From assembly GCA_036971715.1 (NCBI GenBank), contig JAVHJL010000001.1:2852001-2916000 (forward strand): DNA of 64,000 nt. Reading direction: 5' to 3'. Both the position numbers and the translations under genes were made by a program. Shown here piece by piece: positions 1-12,357 of this stretch. The notes under the pieces are model-generated. The model saw only the letters and a program-made list of their open reading frames with translations. It ran no database searches and was not told the origin of the DNA. This stretch comes from Arthrobotrys musiformis (Eukaryota; Ascomycota; Orbiliomycetes; Orbiliales; Orbiliaceae). Within the stretch, counting starts at the first letter, position 1. Each line of letters begins with the position of its first letter.

Positions 1-1709
1 TTTAAAATAATTTTAATAAATATATTAAAAATTAAAACCTCTATTTTATTATTAGAAATAAAACTAAATATAAAAAAAATATGCCCTAAAATCCCTTTTT
101 CTTAATAAAAATCATCCAATAAAAAAAAGATTTTTAAAATCATTTTTATTAAAATTTAATTTTAAAAAAAAGGAAACAAAACTAAAACCTTATTTAAAAT
201 AAAATAAAAATAAAAAAAAAAAAAAAAAAAGAATATACCTTTATATTGGATAAAATACTATCAAAAATTAATTTCGTAATAAACCCATATACAAAAATTA
301 AGGAATTAAATATAAAATTCAATCTATTTTGAATTAAAAATAAAATTAATTTTTTTATAACATACCCAAAAATTTAAAAACAGAAAACTATAAAAATAAA
401 AAAAAAATTAAACTAAATTCTAAAAAAAACTTACTTATTTATATAGACAATTCTATGCTAAAAATAAAAAATAAAAATAAAAAAAAAATAGTAAAAATAA
501 AAAAGAAAAATCCTTAAAAACTAGAATTTATAAAAAAATAAATAATAAATCTATTTTCAAAATTTATTTTAATTTAGGAAAAAATATGGAAATATATGAT
601 GCAAAATTAATTACTTTAAGAAAAAGATTCAAAAAATCCTTTAAAATAATTAATAAAAATAGAAAAATAAAAAATATTTATTTCTTCACCAACAACCAAA
701 CTACAATAAAAAAATTACAAAACCTAAATTTAAAACCTAATCAAAAAACAACTTCAGAAATTTAAAATATAACAAATAAATTAAATTCTAGAAATATTAA
801 CATATTTATAAAATAAATCCCAAATCACTCTAAAATTATTAAAAATAAAAAAGCAGATTACTTAGTTAAAAAAATTGTAAAAATAAAAAAGAAAAGTTTA
901 TTTAAATCCTTTATTTATTTAAAAAAAAAAATTAAAAAAAAGGACTTACTAAAATAAGAAAAAAAATATAAAAAACAAAAAAACAAATTAAATTATATTA
1001 ATAAGCTAAAATTAAAAAAAATAAAATATTTACTAAATTTAGTAATAATTTTGTTTCTTTTTTAATTTAATTAAAAATTGGACATAAATATTTTAACAGT
1101 TATTTATATAAAATTTTAAATTTTGGAATTTTAAATAAAAATTGTATATGTAGAAATAAGCCTCAAATATTAAAACACTTAATTATAGAATGCAAAATTT
1201 ATAATAAAAAAAAAAAGATGTTAAAAAAAAAATTTAAAAAAGCTAATAAATAATTAGATTATTACTTTTTATTATTTAATAATGAAAGTATGATTTTTTT
1301 GGAAGAGTTCTTAAATAAAACAAATATTATAAAAAAAAAAATGTAATAAAAATCCTAAAAATAATTATTTTATAGGATGGAGAAATCTAAAAGTTTAAAA
1401 AAATGAAAAGGTTCTGGAAATGAGATATATTATTTTAATATTATATCAAAGTGGATGGGTAAGAATAATAGATATATGACATTATTCTTTTAATAAAAAA
1501 AAAAAAAAAAGAGATAAAAAGGGTTAAAAGGAATTTTAAAAAACAAAAAACAAAAATAAAAATAAAAATAAAAAACAAAAATAAAAAATAATTTTATATA
1601 ATTTTCATTTTTAATAAAAAACAAAAATCATGTATTTTAATTTCTTTTCCTTCATTCCGCCATAATTGAAAGGTTGCATGCGTGTATGATAAATAATAAT
1701 AATAATAAT
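1..1709 (+). mobile_element. LINE copy L1, 3' part, RIP-degraded
   Basis: This is the 3' end of a LINE whose 5' part lies outside the window. It starts near the end of the reverse transcriptase and runs through RNase H (about 430-960, with relics of the YDAEL and FFTDN motifs), then a C-terminal Cys/His segment, an AAAAAT/AAAAAC-rich 3' UTR and a (TAA)n tail. Stops replace glutamine and tryptophan codons throughout, as RIP would produce. Identity comes from co-linearity with the full-length copy at 12113-17853. Confidence 0.85.
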
Positions 1710-1743
1710 TAATTTTTTTAAAAAAAATCCAGTAGAATTAGTG

Positions 1744-2102
1744 TTTAACTGGGAGGCTGCGGAGCAGCACTCAAACCCGACTGAAAACCGATTTTTGAAA
1801 TTTAGGCTAGAGTTTAGGCCAGAATCTAGGCTAGTAGGCAGGCAGGTAGGTAGGTAGGTAGGTAGGTAGGTAGGTAGGTAGGTAGGTAGGTAGGTAGGTA
1901 GGTAGGTAGGGCAGAACCTGTGCCAGAACCTAATTCCCAGGTTTAAAAAGGTTATGTGTTGTCAAAATTTTAAACTAATTTGTATGAAAAAATTTCGTCG
2001 AAAATTTCTAAGTTTACCAAAAACAACACATTTTTTTTTAAAAACAGGGGCTAAAAGATTCCTTCACAGAAGTTCAAGGGGAACCCTCCTTTTCAGTCAG
2101 GC
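1744..2102 (-). mobile_element. Helentron/HINE-like non-autonomous element M1
   Basis: This element is a diverged relative of the one at 11005-11306, read on the minus strand. Its 5' end is GCCTGACTGAAAAGGAGGG. The inverse, TTTTCAGTCGGG, lies about 27 bases inside the other end, just before a GCTGC-GGA-GCAGC hairpin (plus-strand reading) and a terminal CAG. Both flanks carry T. The element has no coding potential, carries a TAGG microsatellite and is much less AT-rich than its surroundings. Helentron affiliation follows from the asymmetric inverted repeats plus the 3' hairpin. The family could also be an ordinary MITE. Confidence 0.6.
1844..1910. repeat. (TAGG)n microsatellite
   Basis: About 16 to 17 uninterrupted TAGG tetramers lie within element M1. 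They follow an imperfect run of TAGGCTAG/TAGGCAGG units from about 1803. Confidence 0.95.
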
Positions 2103-3644
2103 ATAAATACAATGTTGATAATAAAACTTAGAATTAAAATATATATGCTAAGTTTATTATTTAATTTAAAAAAGTCTTTAATGATCCTAATTTTACAAAA
2201 ATAGTAAAATAAAAATTATAAAATTTTAAATAAATTAATAAACCTTTTTTTATATATTTTATAAAATTTAGATATTTTATAGGATAATGTAATTATAATA
2301 ATACTATTTAAATTACTTATTTATAATATAAATTATATATTAAAATTAAAAAACTCTTAATTACCAAAAATACCTTTTTTGAAAATTTTAATAATTTTAT
2401 TATTATTTATTAATATCTTAACAATAATTAGTAAATTTTGGAGGTAAAAAAAAAATCTTAAAGTTTTATAAGTACTAGATTTTAAAAGAAAAATATTATT
2501 ATTATTATTTTAATATTTAAAATATTTACTAAGCTTAATAATTTAGCACTACAAATATAAAAAAATAATGACTTTAATTTTAAATTTATAAATTAATTTA
2601 TAAACAATATTAAAAAATATTTAATTTAAAAAAAAAAAAGTAATAATAAATTTAAAAATTATATTTATATTATTAAAAAAATAGTTATTTTACTAATAAT
2701 TACCTTAATAAGAAAATTTATATAATTTTTATATAATATAAGATTAAAATATTTAAAATTTAACTTATAAAAAAATTTAAAATAAAATAACATCCATTAT
2801 AAAATATTATTAATAAAAAAAATTAAAAAAGAATTAAGAAAAAACAATGTTTAATTATAAAATATAATACATAATAAAATAGAAAATCTATTATTATTTT
2901 AAATATTTAGAAATTTTAAAAAACTTTATAATTTTTTTTTATATCCCAAAATTTATATTTTTGTTTAAATTTTAAGAATATTAAAATATTATTTAAATTA
3001 TATATTAAAATTTTTATTATTTTATATCTTTATTTTTAAAAATTTATTAATATTTTTGTATATCTAAATAATAGTAATATAAGAATATACATAAATTATA
3101 AATTTATAATTAAAAATAATTTTTTATTTTATTTTAAAAAAATCTTTGAATTTATAGAATATTTTAATAAAATTAGAAAATTAATTAAAAAAATAACTTA
3201 ATTTAAAATAAAAATCTAATATTATAAAGAAATTATTAATGCTAATATTATTAATATTATTAAACCTTTAAACCTAGAAAGATTATAATATAAAAAATAT
3301 AATATTTATATTAATTAAAAAAATAATTAAGTATATATAAACTACTTACCCTAAATTACTATTATAAGTATAAAATTTTTTAAAAGAATTATAAAACAAA
3401 AACTTGTTTTTATTATTTATAATTTTAAAAAAAAAATGGAAATAAATTATTTATATTAATAATAAGATTATAATTAAAAAATTTATTATATTTTTTTTAA
3501 AAAAAAATATATATTATTATTATAAAAAAAAAAAGATATAAAATTTTTATTATTTTAAATATTAAATTAATTTAAAAATTAGTATAGTTAATAAATAAAG
3601 AATATTTTAAAGTTTTGAAAACATAAATTAATAAATATATAATT

Positions 3645-4260
3645 AAAGGATTTATTTAAAAATCCAATAGTTTATAAAAAATATTAATTTTTTTTATTTT
3701 AAAGAAAGATGGTAGTTTTTGATTTTATATAATATTATTATTATTAAAAACTAATGCTTTTTATTTTGAATTGATGAAATATTAAATTATTTTAAAAAAA
3801 TTAAATATTTTATATAATTAAATATTTATAATATATATAATTATATTAAAATAGTTGAAGAAAATAAAAAAAAATAGTTTTTTATATTTAATATAAATAC
3901 TTTAAATTTTAAATAGTATATTTTAAATTAATGAATATTTTTATTGTTTTTTAAATTTATATTAATAAGATTTTATAATTATTTTTAAATGAATTTTGTA
4001 TAATCTATTTTAATAATATTTATATTTACAATAATTTATGAAAAAAATATATTTAATAAATTAAATAAATTATTAAAGCATTATAAAAAACTGGACTTTA
4101 TATTAAACTTTTTAAATATAAACTTTTGATTAAAAAAATTAAATTTTTAAAATATATTATTAAAAATGATAGTATTAGAATAAATTTAACTAAAATTTAA
4201 AATATATTTAATTAAAAAGAATTTAAAAAAAATTTAAAATTATTAAAAAAATTAAATTTT
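3645..4260 (+). pseudogene. Ty3/gypsy reverse transcriptase relic (G1)
   Basis: In order, the plus strand shows relics of the N-terminal GFI..SNS block, a KKDGS segment with degraded DYR, then a stretch aligning residue for residue with the family's AFRTRYGHFE..VMPFGLTNAP block (about 3865-3945). Next comes EFC-IIY-FNNIY near 3990-4030, where the catalytic YLDD reads YFNN through GAT-to-AAT changes. A clear GLYIKL...KFLKYII segment follows at about 4085-4170. Many stops and the catalytic Asp-to-Asn changes show it is dead. Family knowledge: this block polymerises cDNA from retrotransposon RNA. Confidence 0.75.
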
Positions 4261-7070
4261 TTTATAATTTAATTAAAAAAAATAAAGTATTTTAATAAAA
4301 AAATATATATATATATATTTTTAAAATTTTTTAATAAATATTTTATATTAAATTTATATTAACATATTAAAACCTAGTATTAAAAATTCAAATAAAAATA
4401 AATACTTTAAATTTTGTTTATATCATAATCTTATCTTAAAAATATAATAACAGTTTATGATATCTTATAACATATCAATCAAAGAAAATAATACTGATAA
4501 AATATAATTATAATATTTATAATAAAGAACTCTTATTAATAATTTAAATATTTAAAAAATAAAAATAATATTTAATAAATATTTATACTTAAATATATAT
4601 TTTTATAAATTATAAAAACTTAAAATACTTTATAATTAAACAATACTTAAAACAAAAATAAACCAAATAAAACTATTATTTTAATTTAATTTTAAAATAT
4701 TTTTTATTTTTGAAAAAACTAATATTAAAACTAATACATTAATCAAAAAATCAAAAAATCTTTTTTTTAAAAAAAAAATAAATGTATTAAAAATTAAATC
4801 AAAACACTCATACCACCTAAAAAAATTTAATAAATTAATATAATAACAACATAAGAAAACTAAAAAACAACAATATTCAAAAACTTTTATATTTAAAATA
4901 TCATAAAAACATTTAAAAAAAAATTAAACAACACCCCAAAATAAAAATTTTAAAAATAAAAAAATATTAAAATAAACTCTATCACAACAATAAAAAAGTA
5001 GTATTTAATAACAATAAAATTTATAAAAAAATACTACAATAACACCATAATCACCCTACTACAAAATACCTAAAAAAAAATTAAAATATTAAAACTAATT
5101 CAAAAAAAATATATCTAAATAAAAATTTAAAAAAACATAAATTAATAAATTAATAATTATCACATATATAAATATATTAAAACTTTGAAAAACACACTTT
5201 AAAAATTACTATAATTATTTTAAATATTTAAAAAGAATTAATAAAATATTTTTTTAATTTTATTATTAAATTACTAAAATTAAAAAAATATAATACCATT
5301 TTAATTATTATTAATAAATTATTTAAAATAATCTATTTAACTTTTACTATAAAAAAGTTAAGTATTAGAAAATTTATTAAGATTTTTTTAAAAAAAATAT
5401 CTAAAAATTATATAAATTATTTAAAAAAAGTTATTTTAAATAAAAAAAAACCGTTTTTAATAAATTCTAAAATAAAATTAATAGTTAATTGAAAATTTAT
5501 TACTACTTTAATATAGTTTATTATTCTTACATAAACAACCAAATAAAATATATTAATATTATAATAAAATAATATTTTAAAACTTATATTAACTATTGAT
5601 AGGATAATTAAATAAAATAATTATTTTTAATTAAATATTTTTATAATAATAAAATATTTTTATAATAATAAAATATTTAATATTATTAGTATTTTTTTAT
5701 TTACTATAAACTATAAATAAAATTTAATTAATTTTGAATTTTAAGGATTTTAAAAACCTATTAAAAATTAAAAAACTATAAAATTTATCCAATAGATATT
5801 AAATTTATAGAATATTTTATAAATAAAAAAATTAATTATATTGTATAAATATAATTAAAATAAATAAACAAATAATAATATTTAATATTTAAGTATAAGA
5901 AAAAAAACCATCTTTAGTTTAATATATAGAATATTAAAACAATTAAATCTTATTTAAAACTATTTAATAAAATAAAAAGTTTATTTTAGATTTTTAAGTC
6001 TATAAGAAAATAAATATATAAACTAAAACTTTTTTTATTAATAAAAATTTATTTCATCTTTTATACTAATTTATTTTACATAATACTAAAAAAACACTTT
6101 TTTTAATTAAAATTATAAAAAATAATCTATATTTATTATTATTGATAATAAAGAAAAATATAAAATTAAAAAAATTTTAAATTTATGATTATATTATTGT
6201 AAACTTTAATATTTTATTTAATAAAAAACTAAAACAAATTTATTTAATAATTTATATCCAATATTATTTATATTTAAAAATTATTTAATGATTTTTATAA
6301 ATCCCACTCTAATTAACTTAGTTTTATTACCTAATTTCTTTAATTTTATAATACTATTTTTCTATAATATAGAAAAATTAAATAAATTAATGAAAAAATT
6401 TTAACTTTTTAATATTATTTAAAAAATATTTTTAAACCTTAATTTATTTAAATTTTAAACACCAAAAACCATATATTTTTATTTATATTAAGAAATTTTT
6501 TGTTTATAAATAAAATTAGTTAAAGGTATTTAATGTAATTTTTTAATAATACTTTAAATAAATTTTGAAATTAAAAATAATAAATAATTTTATAATAATA
6601 ACCTTATAAAAAATTAATTATTCAATAAAATAACAAATTTTAATCAAAAACTTAATAAAAAATCTTTAAAACCAATAATATTAATAAATTTATGTAAAAA
6701 TTTACTAAAATAAATATTTAAAATTATAATATTTTAAAAATAAAAATTCCAAAATTAAATACATTAAAATAAATTTTTAAAAAACTAAAATTTTTAAGAA
6801 TTATATGAAAAAATAACTATTAAAAATTTATATTATCAAAAATTAATAAATAATATTAAAAAAATAAAAATTTATTTTTATACTAAATATCAAAATAAAA
6901 TATTAATAAAATATCGATATTAAAAAAAAAATTATATAATAAAATATATTTAGTAGAAAAAACTTTAAACAGAAATCTAAGTAATTAAAAAAACCCTCAA
7001 AACAATTATAAAAAATATTTAAATAATACTATAAATAAAAGAAAAATTATATAATATAATATAACCCATA

Positions 7071-7540
7071 GACTTAAAATAAAAAAATATCCAAATTCAA
7101 ATTTTAAAATTTAAAAAATAATATTGATAATATTATTTTAGCATATACAACAGTAAATTTATTTAAATCTATACTCTATATAAATTTTTAATTTACTAAG
7201 AAACAACTCATATCCAGTCCAACATTCTATATATTTAATTTAAATTTATCTCCTATTTAATTTAATATTTTATATCCAAATATTTAATTTATAGTTTTAT
7301 ATTTTATTTAGTTTAATATTATATCCCCAAATATCCACTTTATAAATTTATCTTTTATCCAATTTATTTTATTATTTTTTTTATTAATTATTTATTTAAA
7401 TTACTATATTTACTATTATATATTTAAAAACCAAGCAATAATTTAAATATTAATTTATATTCATATTAATATACTATTCTTATTTTATAATATTTATGTA
7501 TTATTTTAATACCTTAACTAGTCCTTATACGATTTCTTAT
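7071..7540. repeat. LTR-like repeat, family B (copy 1)
   Basis: On the minus strand this begins near TACGATTTCTTA read as TAAGAAATCGTA. It matches the repeats at 11523-11958 and 34418-34898. The best-preserved copy runs from TGTAAGAAATCG to a terminal CTACA, giving the TG...CA ends expected of an LTR. Because both ends obey that rule, orientation rests on the adjoining internal sequence, which favours plus. Confidence 0.55.
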
Positions 7541-7549
7541 ATTTAAATA

Positions 7550-9555
7550 TTAAAAAAACTTTTAATAATGTTTTAAAAAAAAAATTAATTAATATTTTAA
7601 AAGGTATAAATTTTTTTTAAATGATTAATTTAATAAAGTAATAATTTTATATTTAAAAGATTAATTAAATTGGCCTTTAATAAATAAATAACAAAATTAA
7701 AATCAATTAAAACTAAAATATTATAAGGTTTTCTAATATCTCTAATTCTTTTTAATTATATTTATTATTTAATTTATTAAAATAAAAAAATACCTTTTAT
7801 TATTAAACCATTTTATATAAATAATTTAATATTAATTACAATTAATAAAAAAAATTAAAAAAATATATATAAATTAGAAAAAATTGCAAAAATAACCTTT
7901 AATTGGGCTATAAATAATACAATAATTTTAATAATATAAAATTAAAACTAATTTATTTTAAAATAAATGTAAAAAAAATATATTTAGAAAACTAAATATT
8001 AAATTATTAAATAATATAATAATAAAATTTACTAAGAATATAAAATAATTAAGTATATATTTTAATATAGAATTAAACTTTCAAAATTATATTAAAATAA
8101 AAAGAAATATAATAAATAAAATTTTAAATTTTATTAAAATACTTGCTAATTTAAAAAAAAAAACTTAAAATTAAAATTCTGATATAATTATATAAAAACT
8201 ATATTTATTCTATTTTTGATTATAAATCCAAAATATAGTAGAAAAATTAAAAATAATAAAATGTTTTAAAAGAATTTAAATTAATTTAAAATAAAATATT
8301 AAAAAAATAATAAAAAACTTTAAAACAATTTTAATAAATATATTAAAAATTAAAGTTTTTATTTTACTATTAAAAATAAAATTAAATAAAATATAAAAAA
8401 AATATGCTTTAAGATTTTTTTTTTAATAAAAATTATTTAATAAAAAAGAAATTTTTAGAGTTATTTTTACTAGAATTTAATTTTTTTAAAAAAAAATAGA
8501 ATTAGGAATTTATTTAAAATAAAAAAAAAATAATAAAATAAAATAAAAATATACTTTTGTACTAAATAAAATATTATTAAAAATTATTTTTTTGATAAAT
8601 ATAAAAATTAAACAATTAAATATAAAATTTATTTTATTTTAGATTAAAAATAAAATTAATTTTTGTATAAATAATATACTTAAAGATTTAAAAGCAAAAA
8701 AGTATAAAAATAAAAAAAAAATTTGAATTAAATTTTAAAAAAATTTATTTATTTATATAGATAATTCTATATTAAAAATAAAAATAAAAATAAAAATAAA
8801 AAATAAAAATAAAAAAATAATAAAAATGAAAAAAAAATCTTTAAAAGTTAGAATTTATAAAAAAATAAATAATAAATCCATTTTTAAAATTTATTTTAAT
8901 TTAAGAAAAAGTATAAAAATATGTAATACAAAATAAATTACTTTAAAAAAATTTTAAAAATTTCTTTAAAATAATTAATAAAAATAAAAAGGTAAAAAAT
9001 ATTTATTTCTTTATTAACAATTAAATTATAATAAAAAAAAATATAAAATTTAAATTTAAAACTTAATCAGAAAATAACTTTAGAAATTTGGGATATAATA
9101 AATAAATTAAATTCTAGAAATATTAACATATTTATAAAATAAGTTTTAAGTTATTTTAAAATTATTAAAAACAAAAAAAACAGATTACTTAACTAAAAAA
9201 ACTACAAAAAAAAAAAAAAAAAACCTATTTAAAATTTTATTTATTTAAAAAAAAAATTAAAAAAAGTTTTACTAAAATAAAAAGAAAAATATAAAAAATA
9301 AAAAATCAAATCAAATTATATTAATAAACTAAAATTAAAAAAAAAAAAATATTTATTAAATTTAATAATAATTTTATTTCTTTTTTAATTTAATTAAAAA
9401 CTAGACATAAATACTTTAACAGTTATTTATATAAAATTCTAAATTTTAAATAAAAACTATACATACAGAAATAAGTTTCAAACACCAAAACACTTAATTA
9501 TAGAATACAAAATCTATAATAAAAAAAAAATATTAAAAAGGAAACTTAAAAAAGT
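7550..9555 (+). mobile_element. LINE copy L2, truncated at both ends
   Basis: This copy starts in the reverse transcriptase block (AFDNV relic) and continues through the palm (relic of YINDLVLIT at about 7815), the connection region and RNase H (about 8750-9230). It ends in the C-terminal Cys/His segment at about 9550, where LTR-like sequence D follows. It has no 3' UTR or tail. RIP stops occur throughout. Confidence 0.75.
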
Positions 9556-9967
9556 TAATAATAGTAGAACTATGAAATTGTAATTACTAATTAAATATAG
9601 GGGATAAAAAAAAAGAAATTTTATAATGAAGAAATTTATTGATTTATAATTAGTAAATTAACTATTAAAGAATATATATTTAAAATAAATTCTTTAGCTT
9701 TTTATATATATATTCTTATATAAAGAAAATAGATATGTAAATAAATTATAAGTGGTTGCAACTAGATTGTAAATTAATATGACTAAATTATAAATTAATA
9801 TGATTGAATTATAAATTAATATGATTGAATTATAATTTTATACAATTGAGTTGTAAATCAGTACAACTAAGTCATAAATCATTACAACTAAATTGTATGA
9901 AACTGTATTGTTTTTGTTATAGTTTTTTTGTTTTGTTTTTTCTAAGTACGCCGACATATGTTAACAT
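9556..9967 (+). repeat. Solo LTR-like repeat, family D (copy 1)
   Basis: This matches 56035-56408 along its length and ends in ACATATGTTAACA. Family D copies start TGTTA and end TAACA, the short inverted repeat typical of LTRs. It interrupts LINE L2. Several CAACTRAGT-type short repeats at about 9840-9900 are shared with the other copy. Confidence 0.6.
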
Positions 9968-10308
9968 TCTGTAAATTAGTATAAAATTTTTTAAAAGATT
10001 TTTTTTCTTTAATTTTTATATTGTTGTTAATTTATAAAAGTAAAACATTTTTTATATTTAATTTTTTTAAAATATTTTTTATTAAAATATAAATGATTTG
10101 TTTATTTATTTTAAGAATTTTATATAAATTTAGTTTTTGTTTTATTAGTATTAAAATAGAAAATATAATATAAATTTTATATTCTAATTAATAACTATTC
10201 CAATATTTTAAAATTAATTATACTAAGTAGATTATTATATTTTTATATTAATTTATATTTATTTTAAATAATTAATAATATTTAATTAATTATTTAAAAA
10301 ATCTTAAT
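9968..10308. other. AT-rich stretch, nothing recognised
   Basis: This lies between the family D repeat and the LINE 3' tail. It is low in G and C on both strands. No motif, ORF or repeat match could be assigned by eye. Confidence 0.4.
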
Positions 10309-11522
10309 TATTATTATTATTATTTATCATAAACGCATGCAACCTTTCGGTTATGGCGGAAGAGAAATTAAAATACATGATTTTTCGCACCTCATAAAAA
10401 ATGAAAACTATACTAAAATCATTTTTTTTTTTGTTTTTATTTTTGTTTTTGTTTTTTGAGGTTCCTTCTAACCTTTTTTATCTCTTTCTTCTTTTTTCTT
10501 ATTAAAAGAACAATGTTATATATCTGTTATTCTTACTCATCTACTTTGATGTAATGTTAAGATAATATATCTTATTTTTAAAACCTTTTTATTATTTTAA
10601 ATTTTTAGATTTCCTTATTTTATAAAATAATTATCTTTAAAATTTTTATTATATTTTCTTTTTATAATATTTATTTTATTTAGAAAATTTTTTAAAAAAG
10701 TTATACCTTTATTATTAAATAATAAAAAATAATAATCTAATTATTTATTAATTTTTTTTGAATTTCTTTTTTAACATTTCTCTTTTTTTATTATAAAGTT
10801 TATATTCTATAATTAAGTGTTTTAGTATTTAAAACTTATTTTTGCATATATAGTTTTTATTTAAAATTCCAAAATTTAAAATATTATATAAATAATTATT
10901 AAAATATCTATGTTTAGTTTTTAATTAAAGTAATGAAGAAATAAAATTATTATTTAATTTAATAAATGTTTTATTTTTTTTTTAATTTTGGTTTATTAAT
11001 ATAATGCCCGACTGGTAAGGAGGGTTTCACCTTAGAACCTCTGTGCGAGAATTATGTAGTCCAGCCCTCTTCTATATAAAAAATGTGTTATTTTCGGCGA
11101 GCTTAGAAAATTTTGAGACTTGTCTTTTATACAAATTTGTATAAAATTTTGCAGGTTTTGGTGTTGTTGTTTTGTAGATGAGATGAGATGTTTTAAAAAT
11201 ATTTGTTAATTGTGTATGTTGTATATGGAAAATAATTTTTAAGTTGATTCTTAATTGGAGCTTGTATTTACCAGTCGGGTTTAAGTGCGGCGTGGCCGCC
11301 TTCTAGTTTAATTTATTTTTTTGTTTTTTATATTTTTCTTTTTATTTTAATAATTTTTTTTTTTTTGTTTTAAATAAGCAAAGGATTTGAATAGGTTTTT
11401 TATTTTTTATTTTTGCAGCTTTTTTAGTTAAGTAATTTGCTTTTCTATTTTTAATGATTTTAGAGTGACTTGGGATTTATTCTATAAATAAATTAATATT
11501 TCTAAAATTGAATTTATTAACT
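10309..11522 (-). mobile_element. LINE copy L3, 5'-truncated, carries inserted M2
   Basis: On the minus strand this is the LINE 3' end, with an (ATT)n tail at 10309 and the conserved terminal block through about 10370. It reads backward into the 3' UTR and the ORF2 C-terminus. It is split at 11005-11306 by the HINE-like element M2 and stops at 11522, inside the RNase H region, where LTR B begins. Across the M2 insertion the LINE sequence joins cleanly. Confidence 0.8.
11005..11306 (+). mobile_element. Helentron/HINE-like non-autonomous element M2
   Basis: This is a 302-bp element with no ORF, inserted in LINE L3. It begins GCCCGACTGGTAAGGAGGG. The inverse TTTACCAGTCGGG lies about 27 bases before its 3' end. 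Between that point and the end is the hairpin GCGGC-GTG-GCCGC, followed by CTTCTAG. Other LINE copies show the uninterrupted target (ATATAATTTAGCC at 37158 and equivalents). The flanks therefore show insertion at AT|T with no target duplication, which may be read as A^T or T^T because one T is shared. These traits are those described for Helentron-associated elements. No Rep/helicase gene is in the window. Confidence 0.65.
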
Positions 11523-11958
11523 ATATTGTAAGAAATCGTATAGTCGAGGTATCAATACATAAATATCATAAGGCAAGAATAATGTACTAATATAAATATA
11601 AATTAATACTTAACTTATTATTTAATTTTTAAATATATGATAGTAAATATAATAATTTAAATAAACAATTTATAAAAAAATAATAAAATAAATTAGATAA
11701 AAGATAAATTTAAAAATAAATATTTAAAAAATCTAGTATTAAATTAAATAAAATATAAAACTATAAATTGAATATTTAGATATAAAATATTAAATTAAAT
11801 GAAAGATAAATTTAAATTAAGTATTTGGAAATATAGAATATTAAATTAAATATAAATTGTTTGTTAGTAAATTGAAAATTTATATAAATTTAAATACATT
11901 TATTATTATATATATTAAATTTTAAAGTTTGAATTTAAATATTTTTTTATTTTAAATT
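11523..11958. repeat. LTR-like repeat, family B (solo, copy 2)
   Basis: This begins TGTAAGAAATCGTAT and is collinear with 34418-34898. It sits between truncated LINE L3 and the start of family C, so it is either a solo LTR or a fragment cut by C. No internal element sequence accompanies it. Confidence 0.55.
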
Positions 11959-12112
11959 TATTGTTACACCTTGCCCAGGTTTCCTTGGCAGGATTCCCAA
12001 ACAAGTCTAGCACCTTGCTGGTTTCTTAATTCTATTAGTTCAGATTTTTTAAAAGGAATAATTAATATTTAATTAAAAATAATAAAATTATATATAAAAA
12101 ATATAATATAAC
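11959..12112 (+). repeat. Family C terminus (copy C1)
   Basis: The first about 150 bp of family C begin TGTTACACCTTGCCCAGG and are strongly conserved in all copies. This copy is cut off where the full-length LINE L4 starts. Confidence 0.7.
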
Positions 12113-12357
12113 AAAACGAACTTCGAAAATACCGACCCCCCCATAACTTTTGAACGGAGTATCCAAAACCAAATAAAAGTATATTAATCAAAAGAGCGGA
12201 AAAAATTGATCAAAAATATTATAAAGTAAAAAAGTATATAAAAATTAATAGAAAATAATTATGATATAAAAATATAAAAATATTTGTAATTATTTACCAT
12301 ATAAAAAAGGGGTTTTTCGCTTAATTTAAACTAAACCTTTTAAAGGTTAGTTTTAAA

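Larger units (their letters stand above)
2103..7540 (+). mobile_element. Ty3/gypsy-like retrotransposon relic G1 with one LTR
   Basis: This is a long RIP-degraded element. A Ty3-type reverse transcriptase is readable on the plus strand at 3645-4260. A further stretch with few stops apart from Q-to-stop changes runs from about 6400 to 7060. The right end (7071-7540) is an LTR-like repeat, the reverse complement of the one at 34418. The last 1.5-2 kb recurs inverted at 34418-36305, which ties the 3' half to the LTR. The 5' LTR, gag and protease could not be recognised, and 4270-5590 has no readable domain. Treating 2103-7540 as one element is an inference. Confidence 0.55.
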
